A stretch of 64,000 nt of DNA from an uncultured Croceitalea sp. (GTDB lineage: Bacteria > Bacteroidota > Bacteroidia > Flavobacteriales > Flavobacteriaceae), in assembly GCA_947499565.1 (NCBI GenBank), contig CANMOV010000002.1, positions 434,001 to 498,000 on the forward strand, given 5' to 3'. The position numbers and the translations under genes are program-made. The notes below the pieces were generated by a model, which was given only the letters and a program-made list of their open reading frames with translations, searched no databases and was not told the DNA's origin. Positions 44,401 to 53,164 of the stretch are shown piece by piece; the first letter of the stretch is position 1, and the number at the start of each line of letters is the position of its first letter.

Positions 44401-47400
44401 ATGAAGATAATTTTCAAAATATTTTTTTGCTTCTATATAATTACGCTCATGATTTCATGCAGCAGTAAAAAGGATGAGAAATTATTCGAATATGTAGATG
44501 TTTCCCAATCAAATATTCATTTTGCTAATACGATAAGTATCAACGAAGAAATCAATGTTATAGATTTTCAATATTGTTATAATGGAGGTGGTGTGGGAAT
44601 AGGTGATTTTAATAATGATCAGCTGCCAGATTTGGTTTTTACAGGAAATCAAGTGTCTTCAAAAATCTATTTAAATCAAGGAGATTTGAGCTTTTTAGAT
44701 ATTACCGAAAATGCCAATTTTCAAACTAAGGGATGGGTGACTGGTGTTTCTATAGTGGATATTAATGTAGATGGGCTAGATGATATTTACCTAAATGTAG
44801 GTGGTGCAAATTGCAATAATAATTGTAACAACTTACTATTTATCAATCAAGGGGTAAATGAAAATGGTATCCCTGAGTTTGTTGAGAAAGCAAAAGAATA
44901 TGGTTTGGATGATGCCCAATACTCACAACAAACTGTTTTTTTTGATTATGATCTGGATGGAGATTTGGACGCCTATATTGTTAGAAATGGTAACGTAAAA
45001 TTTGATAAGAATTCTCCAATACCTAAACGTTATTTTCCAGAGCATTTAGGTGATGTCCTTTTGCGTAATGATGACGCAGAGAATTATGGTCATCCAATTT
45101 TTGTAGATGCATCAGAACAGCTCCATGGAGCTGAAAAAGGTTTTGGACTTGGAGTGGGAATCAATGATTTTAATAATGATGGTTTAATAGATATTTACAT
45201 CGCAAATGATTTTATCACTAACGACCTGCTCTATTTAAATTCTGGCTCAGGAGATAGCATTGCATCAAGCTTTAAAGAATCATCAGCTAGTTTATTGGCA
45301 CACCAAACGTATAACGCAATGGGTGTGGATATAGCGGATGTTAATAACGATAGTTATCCAGATATTATGGTTTTGGATATGTTACCAACCAATTATAACC
45401 GACTTAAAACGATGGTGGGTTCCATGAATTATGATAAGTATGAGCTAGCACTTAAAAATGAGTATTCCCCGCAATACATGCGCAATACTTTGCAATTAAA
45501 TAATGGTTTAGAAGGGAGTAACGAACTAAAGTTTAGCGACATCTCTTTCTTAACTAAACTTTCGCAAACCGATTGGAGTTGGGCTCCATTGTTAGTGGAT
45601 TTAGATGCAGATGGGGATAAAGACATATTTGTTACTAATGGTTATGGTTTAGATATTACAAATCTTGATTTCATAAATTATACGCAACAGAATAATGTTT
45701 ATGGTACACCTGAAAGTCGCGACAAAAAAATTAAAGAGTTGGTGTCTAAACAAGGTTCAGTAAGACTTCAAAATTTTCTTTTCGAGAATAAAGGAGATTT
45801 TGGTTTTAATGATGTTTCGACAAAGTGGAGTAAAGAGAAAACCTCGTTGTCCAACGGAGCTGCTTATTCCGATTTAGATTTAGATGGTGATTTGGACTTG
45901 ATAGTCAATAATATTAATGAAAAGGCATTTATTTTAGAGAACAAGGCTTCTTCTAAAGAAAATTTCAACTACTTAAAACTAAAACTTTCAGGCACGGAAA
46001 AAAATAAGGATGCTATTGGAGCCAAAGTTGCCTTATGGGATAATGGCGCTACACAATCACATTTTCAATCTGTAATTAGAGGTTATCTTTCCTCAGTTGA
46101 CCCTACAGTTTTTTTTGGACTAAAGGATAGTAAAATCGACTCTGTAGAAATTACTTGGCCAAATGGTCATAGCACTAAGCTTAAAAATATTGCTTCAAAT
46201 CAGACACTAACAGTAAGTATTTCAGGTACCTCGGGAGTAAATATAGAAAACTCTGCGCAGGAGAATTTATTCGTTAGCAATACAGAACTATTAAGATTTA
46301 AACACCAAGAAAGTTTATCTAATGATTATATATCTCAGCAGCTATTACTCACACAGCACTCTAAAGACGGACCCTGCTTTGCTGCCGCTAATATTAATGG
46401 AGTAGTAGGAGATGAATTATTTATAGGAGGAAGTAAAGGTATTCCTAGCACTATTTGGTTTCTTAATGACCAAAATAAATATGTAAAAACTCAAAAATTA
46501 GATTCCATTTATGAAGATACTGATGCTTCTTTTTTTGATTATGATTTGGATGGTGATTTAGATTTATATGTGGCGAGTGGAAGCAATGAATTTAATAAAG
46601 GAGCTCCAGGTTACACAGATAGATTATATGAAAATTTAGGAGCTAGTGGATTTAAGTTAACTCAAGGGAAACTACCTAAAAATACATCTGCAACTAGTTG
46701 CATTAGACCCTGTGACTATGATAAAGATGGTGATATGGATATTTTTGTAGGTTCTAAAATTGTTCCCAAAAGTTATCCCGAAACTCCAAAAAACTATTTC
46801 TTAACTAATGAGAATGGAACTTATGTTGAAACTCAGATTGATGAGTTGTCCAATATTGGAATGGTAAAAGACGCAATATGGTCAGATGTTGATAACGATG
46901 GATGGAATGATTTGGTCCTTGTCGGTGATTGGATGCCAATTACAGTTTTTAAAAATTATTCAGGAGTTTTAAAGAAATGGGGTATTCAAATTCTAAATGA
47001 AAATGATCAGGCAATAACTTCTAGTGGATGGTGGCGGGCCATAAAGCAGGGTGATTTTGATAACGACGGCGATATCGATTTTGTAATTGGTAATCAAGGA
47101 CTAAATAATTTCAGCAACCCTAGTCAAGAACACCCTATTTATATCTACAACAAGGACTATGATAAAAACGGTAGTATAGACCCCTTAATAGCCATTTATT
47201 ATGATACTGATAAAGGTAAAGAGTTGATGCCTTTACATTCTCGTGATGATGTAATGAAACAATTGACGCTACTTAAAGATAAATACCAAAGCTATGGGCA
47301 GTTTGCTAAAGCAGATTTTAAATCCATCTTAAATATTAATCAATTAGCAGATGTATCATTAAAAGCTACAGTTTTTGAAAGCTCCTATCTTGAGAATCTT

Positions 47401-47757
47401 GGAGAAGGAAAATTTAGACTTACCTCGTTACCTATAGCATGTCAGCTTGCGCCTATTAATGCGCTATTTGTAAAGGATTTTGATGCCGATGGAAACTTAG
47501 ATGTTTTGCTGGCAGGAAATGATTTTTACGCAGAAACCCATTTTGGACGATATGATGGTTTACATGGAATCTTTATGAAAGGAGATGGTGCTGGTGATTT
47601 TAAATCAATTTCATCTAAAGAAAGCGGCTTTTATGTACCTAATCAGGCAAGTCAGATAATTGAAATTAAGGATATAGAGAATAATAGTTTACTTCTTGTT
47701 GGTCAAAATAATGAGGATAGTAAGTTGTTTGAGTGGAACAAAAAAATAGCACAATGA
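44401..47757 (+). CDS. VCBS/FG-GAP repeat lipoprotein with ASPIC/UnbV domain (CRTAC1-like)
   Basis: An 1118-aa lipoprotein (lipobox LMISC). Two sets of FG-GAP/VCBS repeats form beta-propellers, each repeat with a calcium-type DxDxDGxxD loop (DFNNDQLPDLVF, DINVDGLDDIYL, DLDADGDKDIFV, DFDADGNLDVLL). They flank an ASPIC/UnbV domain at about 520-610 (GAKVALWDNGATQSHFQSVIRGYLSSVDPTVFFGL ... ITWPNGHSTKL). Such proteins accompany SusCD loci in Bacteroidota and are thought to bind glycans at the surface. Its TGA overlaps the next ATG. Confidence 0.92.
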   Translation: MKIIFKIFFCFYIITLMISCSSKKDEKLFEYVDVSQSNIHFANTISINEEINVIDFQYCYNGGGVGIGDFNNDQLPDLVFTGNQVSSKIYLNQGDLSFLDITENANFQTKGWVTGVSIVDINVDGLDDIYLNVGGANCNNNCNNLLFINQGVNENGIPEFVEKAKEYGLDDAQYSQQTVFFDYDLDGDLDAYIVRNGNVKFDKNSPIPKRYFPEHLGDVLLRNDDAENYGHPIFVDASEQLHGAEKGFGLGVGINDFNNDGLIDIYIANDFITNDLLYLNSGSGDSIASSFKESSASLLAHQTYNAMGVDIADVNNDSYPDIMVLDMLPTNYNRLKTMVGSMNYDKYELALKNEYSPQYMRNTLQLNNGLEGSNELKFSDISFLTKLSQTDWSWAPLLVDLDADGDKDIFVTNGYGLDITNLDFINYTQQNNVYGTPESRDKKIKELVSKQGSVRLQNFLFENKGDFGFNDVSTKWSKEKTSLSNGAAYSDLDLDGDLDLIVNNINEKAFILENKASSKENFNYLKLKLSGTEKNKDAIGAKVALWDNGATQSHFQSVIRGYLSSVDPTVFFGLKDSKIDSVEITWPNGHSTKLKNIASNQTLTVSISGTSGVNIENSAQENLFVSNTELLRFKHQESLSNDYISQQLLLTQHSKDGPCFAAANINGVVGDELFIGGSKGIPSTIWFLNDQNKYVKTQKLDSIYEDTDASFFDYDLDGDLDLYVASGSNEFNKGAPGYTDRLYENLGASGFKLTQGKLPKNTSATSCIRPCDYDKDGDMDIFVGSKIVPKSYPETPKNYFLTNENGTYVETQIDELSNIGMVKDAIWSDVDNDGWNDLVLVGDWMPITVFKNYSGVLKKWGIQILNENDQAITSSGWWRAIKQGDFDNDGDIDFVIGNQGLNNFSNPSQEHPIYIYNKDYDKNGSIDPLIAIYYDTDKGKELMPLHSRDDVMKQLTLLKDKYQSYGQFAKADFKSILNINQLADVSLKATVFESSYLENLGEGKFRLTSLPIACQLAPINALFVKDFDADGNLDVLLAGNDFYAETHFGRYDGLHGIFMKGDGAGDFKSISSKESGFYVPNQASQIIEIKDIENNSLLLVGQNNEDSKLFEWNKKIAQ

Positions 47758-49526
47758 GAAGTGTTCTAAAGGAAGTTAGAGAAGAAATCAGGATTGTAAA
47801 GAATAAAAATAAAGCCGATTTTAGTTTAAATAAAATTACGGAGCGTGATGATTTAGTAGTCTATAGGATGAATCTTCAATCCAATGAAGAATTTATTCCA
47901 GAGCCTATTGTTTTAGAATGGAAAATACCCGCCTTAAATGTAAAAGGAGTTTGGAAACCTACATCAGATTTTTCGAAACGTATAGAAGCAGATTGGGAAT
48001 TAGAAAATCACGAATCTAGAATTTCTATTGATTCTCCCGTAATCTCTCTTTTTGGGAATGAAGATGAAAATGTATTATGTTTTTCATGTTCAAATGCAAT
48101 AAACAAGATAGAACTTGGAGCAAAATACAGAGAGGAGGATGATCATGTCTATTGCACAATTATCCTTTTTACAGAATGTAAATATGCTATTTCTGATTAT
48201 AGTATTGAAATTAGATTGGACTATAGGAATATTCATTTTTCACAAGCATTAAAAGAAACAGCAACTTGGTGGGAAAGTTTTCCTGCTTTAAAACCTTCTG
48301 CAGTTCCCGCAATAGCTAAAAAACCTTTGTATTCTACATGGTATCAATTTCATCAGAACCTGGATGAGGAAATATTACTTAAAGAATGTCATTTAGCCAA
48401 AGAATTGGGTTTTGAAGCTATAATTATTGATGATGGATGGCAAACAGAGGATAATAATCGCGGTTATGACTATACGGGTGATTGGCAATCTGAGCGTTTT
48501 GGAGATTTTGGCGCATTGGTGGAGCGTATGCAGGACTTAGGAATGAAAGTCGGTCTTTGGTATTCGGTACCTTTTTGTGGACGAAAGTCTAAGGCCTATC
48601 AAAAATTCAAAGGGAAATTCCTTACCGAAAATCATAGATGGGCTCCAGTCTTTGACCCTAGATTTCCAGAAGTAAGAAACTACTTAGTTAGTATTTATGT
48701 TGCCGCAGCGATAGATTGGGGCTTAGATGGATTTAAACTGGATTTTATAGATGATTTTAAAGCATATCCAGATACTTGTTTTAAAGCTAATCCAGAACGT
48801 GATTTCGCATCAATAAATGATGCAGTAGACGCTTTACTAACCCAAGTTAGTATTGAGGTTAAAAAAGTAAACCCGGATGTATTCATTGAGTTTCGACAAA
48901 AGTATACAGGTCCGGCAATGCGAAAATATGGAAACATGCTCCGTGCTTTTGATTGCCCCGGGGATTATACCATGAACCGAGTTAGAATAGCAGATATTAA
49001 AATGTTATGTGGTGATACTGCTGTGCATTCAGATATGGTTACGTGGCATTTTGATGAAACTGTAGAGAATGCTGCATTGCATTATTTGAATACGATGTTT
49101 GGTGTGCCGCAAATTTCCGTCATGTTACATGAGGCACCAATAGCACATTTAAATATGATACGTTTTTACACAGATTTCTGGAATAGGAATTCTGAATTGT
49201 TGCTTACCGGCAATTTTACCCCGACTTCTCCCATGTCCAATTACCCTATCAAAAAAGTCGAATCTAATAAAACTAGTATAGTTGGAGTTTTTGAAAATAA
49301 CTTTATAGAACTGGAAACTCCTCATAATCAAATTGATGTTTTAAATGCAAAGCCTTCAAGAACTATAATTCTTGTTGCTAAACATAATTTTGGTACATTT
49401 AAATGCCAAATTTTTAATTGTGAAGGAATTCTTGTCGAAGAGAGGTCCTTTGACATAACAGTAGGGATTAATGCTTTAGAGGTTCCCGTTTGTGGTTTGG
49501 CTCAGTTAAGACTGATAACTAACTAA
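47754..49526 (+). CDS. GH36-like alpha-galactosidase (melibiase family)
   Basis: The ATG at 47754 overlaps the previous stop (ATGA) and is preferred to the GTG at 47733; the product has 590 aa. An N-terminal beta domain precedes a TIM barrel with YSTWYQFHQNLDEE, GFEAIIIDDGWQTE and the nucleophile Asp330 in LDGFKLDFIDDF. The likely acid/base is Asp427 in AVHSDMVTW. There is no signal peptide, so it should act in the cytoplasm on imported oligosaccharides, in line with the sodium symporter encoded 12 nt downstream. Activity as an alpha-galactosidase is inferred from family GH36, which also includes N-acetylgalactosaminidases. Confidence 0.85.
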   Translation: MRSVLKEVREEIRIVKNKNKADFSLNKITERDDLVVYRMNLQSNEEFIPEPIVLEWKIPALNVKGVWKPTSDFSKRIEADWELENHESRISIDSPVISLFGNEDENVLCFSCSNAINKIELGAKYREEDDHVYCTIILFTECKYAISDYSIEIRLDYRNIHFSQALKETATWWESFPALKPSAVPAIAKKPLYSTWYQFHQNLDEEILLKECHLAKELGFEAIIIDDGWQTEDNNRGYDYTGDWQSERFGDFGALVERMQDLGMKVGLWYSVPFCGRKSKAYQKFKGKFLTENHRWAPVFDPRFPEVRNYLVSIYVAAAIDWGLDGFKLDFIDDFKAYPDTCFKANPERDFASINDAVDALLTQVSIEVKKVNPDVFIEFRQKYTGPAMRKYGNMLRAFDCPGDYTMNRVRIADIKMLCGDTAVHSDMVTWHFDETVENAALHYLNTMFGVPQISVMLHEAPIAHLNMIRFYTDFWNRNSELLLTGNFTPTSPMSNYPIKKVESNKTSIVGVFENNFIELETPHNQIDVLNAKPSRTIILVAKHNFGTFKCQIFNCEGILVEERSFDITVGINALEVPVCGLAQLRLITN

Positions 49527-49538
49527 AACAACCAACAC

Positions 49539-51194
49539 ATGGGGACATTATCCATTATTTCTTTTTTAGGTTTCACATTATTAGTAGCAGGGGTAGCATG
49601 GTATGCTACGCGAAAAACAAATGAAAAATCTGCTGATGGTTTTTACCTTGGGGGAAGAAGCCTAGGAGCAATTACCATAGCAGGATCATTATTACTTACC
49701 AATCTCTCTGCTGAACAAATAGTTGGGTTAAATGGTCAAGCATTTAGCGAAGGGATACTTGTAATGGCATGGGAAACCCTTGCCGCCATTGCAATGGTAA
49801 TAACTGCTATTTGGTTTTTACCAAAGTATATGAAAAAGGGAATTACTACAATCCCTGAGTTTATACAAGGACGCTTTGATGAGAATACAAAGGCAATCTT
49901 ATCTGTACTATTCTTAATAGCTTTTGGAATTGTGTTGTTACCTACAATACTTTTTGCAGGGTCAAAAGCATTTATAACTATGTTTCAGTTACCTGAACTA
50001 TTAGGTATATCCGAGACAGCATGTTATTGGATTTGTGTTTGGAGTATTGGTATAATAGGTATTGTTTATGCAATTTATGGCGGCTTAAAAGCGGTAGCTG
50101 TTTCAGATTTAGTGAATGCTGTAGGGCTATTAATAGGAGGTTTGTTAATTCCTTATTTTGGATTAACTATGATTAGTGATGATGGCAGTATTAGTGGTGG
50201 GTTAGTCAAATTATGGTCCGAGAATCAAGATAAATTTGATGTAACGGGAGATGTAACTTCTTCAATCCCAGTGGGAACTATTTTTACGGGAATGATGATA
50301 GCTCAAATGTACTACTGGGGAACCAATCAATCTATTTTACAGCGTGTGTTTGGAGCCAAAAGTTTAAAAGAAGGTCAGAAAGGAGTGCTATTGGCAGCTT
50401 TTGTTAAATTTTTAATACCGGTAATAGTAGTTTTACCAGGTATCATAGCATTTAATATGTTTGGGTCAGAATTAACAGATGCAGATGCTTCATACCCAGA
50501 GCTGGTTAGAAGAGTTTTACCAGGTAGTCTATTAGGTTTCTTTGCAGCAGTTTTATTTGGTGCTATTTTAAGCTCGTTTAATAGCTTGCTAAATAGTAGT
50601 GCAACTTTATTCGGTTTTGATTTATATAAAAAGTTTTTCAGTAAAGGCGCAACTGAGATACAAACAGTTACAGCAGGTAAACGTTTTGGACTAGGTCTTG
50701 CCATTGTGTCTATGTCTATTGCTCCATTCATAATTAATTTTGATAGCTTATTCTCATACATCCAGCAAGCACTAGGTAGTCTAAGTGTTCCTATTTTGGT
50801 TGTAGTTCTAGTTGGGATTTTGACTAAGAAAGTTCCTGCTTTAGGTGCAAAAATTGTTTTGATTGGTGGCGTATTAATGTATTTAATAAGCTTATTAATT
50901 ATTGGACCTAATATGGTTAGTAGTGCACTTGCCAATGCAAAGGCAGAGGGTATTACAGATGTGACTCAATTAGCTGTAATTGAGGCCGAGGCCTATCCCC
51001 ATTATTTACATATTATGGGAATTCTTTTTGTGGTGAATGTTGTTATAATGCTGGTAGTTGGTCTTATTAAACCTAAAACTGATATTTATGTGCCTAAAGT
51101 AACTGACGTTATTGATACTACGCCTTGGAAATATGCTTGGGTTGTAGGAGGACTAATCACCCTATTGGTATTGAGCACGTATTTAATTTTCTAA
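49539..51194 (+). CDS. Sodium:solute symporter (SSS/SLC5 family), SGLT-like
   Basis: A 551-aa transporter with about 14 helices. Family signs include the opening DGFYLGGRSLGAITIAGSLLLTNLSAEQIVGLNGQAF (unwound helix 1 with the sodium site), YAIYGGLKAVAVSDLVNAV, and GAILSSFNSLLNSSATLFGFDLYKKF with the conserved S/S sodium-site pair. SGLT-like members take up sugars with sodium. Being cotranscribed with a cytoplasmic GH36-like enzyme suggests uptake of a galactoside across the inner membrane. It ends at a strong terminator that closes the glycan locus. Confidence 0.92.
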   Translation: MGTLSIISFLGFTLLVAGVAWYATRKTNEKSADGFYLGGRSLGAITIAGSLLLTNLSAEQIVGLNGQAFSEGILVMAWETLAAIAMVITAIWFLPKYMKKGITTIPEFIQGRFDENTKAILSVLFLIAFGIVLLPTILFAGSKAFITMFQLPELLGISETACYWICVWSIGIIGIVYAIYGGLKAVAVSDLVNAVGLLIGGLLIPYFGLTMISDDGSISGGLVKLWSENQDKFDVTGDVTSSIPVGTIFTGMMIAQMYYWGTNQSILQRVFGAKSLKEGQKGVLLAAFVKFLIPVIVVLPGIIAFNMFGSELTDADASYPELVRRVLPGSLLGFFAAVLFGAILSSFNSLLNSSATLFGFDLYKKFFSKGATEIQTVTAGKRFGLGLAIVSMSIAPFIINFDSLFSYIQQALGSLSVPILVVVLVGILTKKVPALGAKIVLIGGVLMYLISLLIIGPNMVSSALANAKAEGITDVTQLAVIEAEAYPHYLHIMGILFVVNVVIMLVVGLIKPKTDIYVPKVTDVIDTTPWKYAWVVGGLITLLVLSTYLIF

Positions 51195-51207
51195 ACCTAA
51201 TTAATTT

Positions 51208-51238
51208 AAACCGAAGTGAAAGCTTCGGTTTGTTTTTA
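51208..51238 (+). terminator. Rho-independent terminator closing the glycan-use locus
   Basis: AAACCGAAG (51208-51216) pairs with CTTCGGTTT (51223-51231) around a TGAAAG loop, followed by GTTTTTA. Confidence 0.9.
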
Positions 51239-51301
51239 TATTAAATGTAAAGTATATTTTCCATAAAGTAAAAAATATTATACTTTTAGACCTTTAAACT
51301 T

Positions 51302-51309
51302 TACTTTTG
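51302..51309 (+). promoter_or_regulatory. -7 box (TACTTTTG) almost abutting the start codon at 51315
   Basis: TACTTTTG matches TAnnTTTG and ends 5 nt before the ATG, so the leader would be nearly absent. AAAGTATA (51250-51257) and TATACTTT further upstream form an inverted repeat that could be an XRE operator. Confidence 0.5.
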
Positions 51310-51314
51310 GTATT

Positions 51315-51749
51315 ATGAAGGATATATGTGAGTCAGAACGTAGTAAGTTGCAACGCTGGGGTAAATTTCAATTACCTAATACATATAAGAAAATAGGATG
51401 GAGTATTGTTATTGGAACATTTTTGTTAATGATAGCAAAGAAATTTGTTGATGAACCAACATGGGTTAAACCTGTATTACGTAATGCTATGATTCTTGGG
51501 TTTTTAATAGTTTCAATCTCAAAAGAAAAGATAGAAGATGAACTTATGGCTAGCCTAAGAGCAACGTCCTATCGTTTGGCATTAATAATTGGGGTGTTAT
51601 ATGCTTTAGTGCAGCCTTATGTTACCTATGCAATTGAATCTTTATTAGATCCAGGAAATGCAGAGTTGGATAATGGATATTTTCAGGTTTTGTTGTACAT
51701 CTTATTGGTTCAGATTTTATTTTTTAATGCACTAAAACGTAGTTCTTAA
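51315..51749 (+). CDS. Small membrane protein paired with an XRE regulator
   Basis: A 144-aa protein with a charged N-terminus (MKDICESERSKLQRWGKFQLPNTYKK) and four hydrophobic segments: IGWSIVIGTFLLMIA, AMILGFLIVSIS, LALIIGVLYALVQPYVTYAI and VLLYILLVQILFF. The central KEKIEDELMASLRATSYRLALI is reminiscent of small Bacteroidota membrane proteins encoded with a short XRE regulator. The function of that pair is unknown to me. The regulator gene follows after 2 nt. Confidence 0.75.
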   Translation: MKDICESERSKLQRWGKFQLPNTYKKIGWSIVIGTFLLMIAKKFVDEPTWVKPVLRNAMILGFLIVSISKEKIEDELMASLRATSYRLALIIGVLYALVQPYVTYAIESLLDPGNAELDNGYFQVLLYILLVQILFFNALKRSS

Positions 51750-51751
51750 AG

Positions 51752-51952
51752 ATGAAGAATAACTTAAAAGTGCAACGTGCTATTAAAGATTTGACCCAAG
51801 AAGATTTGGCTAAACTTTTAGGAGTTTCTCGCCAAACTATTAATTCTATTGAAAAAAACAGGTATGTACCCTCAACGGTATTGGCACTTAAACTTTCTAA
51901 AGTTTTTGAAATATCGGTTAATGCTATTTTCGAACTAGAAAATGGCGATTAG
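51752..51952 (+). CDS. Short XRE-family helix-turn-helix regulator
   Basis: A 66-aa protein consisting only of a Cro/CI-type helix-turn-helix: RAIKDLTQEDLAKLLGVSRQTINSIEKNRYVPSTVLALKLSKVFEISVNAIFELE. The recognition helix is SRQTINSIEKN. It belongs to the YozG-like group of tiny regulators usually encoded next to a membrane protein, as here (2-nt gap). It probably autoregulates the pair. Confidence 0.92.
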   Translation: MKNNLKVQRAIKDLTQEDLAKLLGVSRQTINSIEKNRYVPSTVLALKLSKVFEISVNAIFELENGD

Positions 51953-51998
51953 ACAGGTTTAATTTTTTACTTTCTTAAAGTGTATTACCTAAGTTTAT

Positions 51999-52049
51999 AT
52001 TCCTTTTTAAACCCATTATTCACTTTTAAGGTCTAAAATTCACTTTTAA
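51999..52049 (+). promoter_or_regulatory. Phased direct repeats upstream of the 52180 operon (candidate LytTR site)
   Basis: ATTCACTTTTAA occurs twice, at 52018-52029 and 52038-52049 (20-bp period), with a weaker copy ATTCCTTTTTAA at 51999-52010. The block 52018-52049 aligns without gaps to 55349-55380 before the lipoprotein gene, including the CTAAA spacer. LytTR proteins bind such helically phased repeats, and a Cache-LytTR regulator is encoded between the two sites. Confidence 0.7.
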
Positions 52050-52083
52050 CCATATTGTTGGTTTATTTTTAAGTAGTTGTGGC

Positions 52084-52091
52084 TTCATTTG
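52084..52091 (+). promoter_or_regulatory. -7-like box TTCATTTG of the 52180 operon
   Basis: TTCATTTG differs from TAnnTTTG at one base. It starts exactly 66 bp after the start of the repeat block, the same distance as the identical TTCATTTG at 55415. No TTTG is seen about 20 bp upstream, which suggests dependence on an activator. Confidence 0.55.
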
Positions 52092-52116
52092 TGGTATCAA
52101 TGGGAACATTGTTGCT

Positions 52117-52164
52117 ATGAAAGAAGCGGGTAAGTGTATGTTAGTACCTTGCCCGTTTTTATAG
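52117..52164 (+). CDS. Possible 15-residue leader peptide
   Basis: ATG at 52117 encodes MKEAGKCMLVPCPFL and stops at TAG 52162-52164. It lies wholly between the predicted transcription start (about 52096) and the first gene of the operon, and it spans the hairpin at 52127-52155. This arrangement resembles attenuator leaders, but no codon enrichment points to a specific amino acid. Confidence 0.25.
   Translation: MKEAGKCMLVPCPFL
52127..52160 (+). terminator. Terminator-like hairpin in the leader of the 52180 operon
   Basis: CGGGTAAG (52127-52134) pairs with CTTGCCCG (52148-52155; one G-T pair), with an inner GTA/TAC pairing, and is followed by TTTTT. It could end transcripts from the XRE pair or attenuate transcription from the promoter at 52084. 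Confidence 0.65.
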
Positions 52165-52179
52165 AATTAGAATATTAGA

Positions 52180-52626
52180 ATGCGTAAGATAGTTAGTATT
52201 TGTATTTATGGATTGCTTATAGTTAGCTTGCTATCTAGCATTTTATGGGCATATAAGGCGTTTAATAGACCTGTGAAAACCGATGTTTCCATGGTGGAAA
52301 ATGTGAGAAAAGTAAATACTGAGGAAATAATTTCTATGTTTAAAAGTAATGAACAGGAGGCAAACGCTACTTTTATAGAGAAGGTAATAGAAGTAGAAGG
52401 TGTAGTGAAAGATATTTCCTTTCTGAATGATAGACATACAATTTTATTGAAGAGTGAGAATTTTACCCAAAGTTTTGTAATGTGTGATATGTCGCCATTA
52501 GGTAACGATAAGATCAACAAACTAACTATAGGAGATACCATAGTTCTAAAAGGAGTCTGCAAAGGATACCTTTTAGATGTAATCATGTTAAATTGCATGC
52601 CAATCAATGAGAACACTAAAAACTAA
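52180..52626 (+). CDS. Membrane-anchored OB-fold (tRNA_anti-like) protein
   Basis: A 148-aa protein with an N-terminal anchor (IVSICIYGLLIVSLLSSILWAYKAF) and a C-terminal OB-fold of the tRNA_anti-like group. Matching elements are NEQEANATFIEKVIEVEGVVKDI, a central beta hairpin, and IGDTIVLKGVCKGYLLDVIMLNC. Despite the name, these domains occur in periplasmic Bacteroidota proteins with no proven nucleic-acid role. The gene overlaps the YceI gene by 20 nt, so the two are coupled. It is the first gene of the operon behind the phased repeats. Confidence 0.82.
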   Translation: MRKIVSICIYGLLIVSLLSSILWAYKAFNRPVKTDVSMVENVRKVNTEEIISMFKSNEQEANATFIEKVIEVEGVVKDISFLNDRHTILLKSENFTQSFVMCDMSPLGNDKINKLTIGDTIVLKGVCKGYLLDVIMLNCMPINENTKN

Positions 52627-53164
52627 TATTGTAATTACACTTCTTTTGCTACACTTTGGACTAAGCGGTCAAAGCAAGAATCAAGTAATTTCTAGACAAG
52701 GACAAGTTTCTTTCTTTTCATACACGTCTGTTGAAAATATCGAAGCTACTAATAATCAGGCTTTAAGCGTAATAGATAAGAAGAATGGAGAAATTGCAGT
52801 ACAAATATTACTGCGTGCTTTTGTATTTAAAAAAGCGCTGATGGAAGAACACTTTAATGAGAGCTATGTGGAATCTGATATTTACCCAAAGCTCATTTTT
52901 AGTGGAAAGTTACAAGATTTAGATTTTTCCAACCTTGAAGATTCTCCTAAATTTATAAAAGGTGAAATGGATTTTCATGGAGTGCAAAAAGAAATTGAGA
53001 TAAAAACAAATGTTGAAACTGACAATGAAAACTTAATTCTTTATGGCACTTTTGAAGTTGCTATAGATGATTTTAATATTAAGGTACCACCACTTTTAGT
53101 GCCCAATATTTCTAAAGAAATACATGTTAAATTCAGATTTGAATATACACCATATGAAAAATAG
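52607..53164 (+). CDS. YceI family periplasmic lipid-binding-type protein
   Basis: A 185-aa secreted protein (signal TNIVITLLLLHFGLSGQ) of the YceI family, lipocalin-like beta barrels that bind polyisoprenoids or amphiphiles. The family pattern is seen in GQVSFFSYTSVENIEATNNQ, VLLRAFVFKKALMEEHFNESYVESDIYPKLIFSG and a final VKFRFEYT. It overlaps the OB-fold gene upstream by 20 nt and the DUF5777 gene downstream by 11 nt, so the three products are probably made together in the envelope. Confidence 0.92.
   Translation: MRTLKTNIVITLLLLHFGLSGQSKNQVISRQGQVSFFSYTSVENIEATNNQALSVIDKKNGEIAVQILLRAFVFKKALMEEHFNESYVESDIYPKLIFSGKLQDLDFSNLEDSPKFIKGEMDFHGVQKEIEIKTNVETDNENLILYGTFEVAIDDFNIKVPPLLVPNISKEIHVKFRFEYTPYEK

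Noticed and set aside
50375..50935. Open frame of 186 codons on the minus strand within the sodium symporter gene
   Set aside because: It is antisense to a clear SSS transporter and its product has no recognisable domain; it is a compositional shadow.
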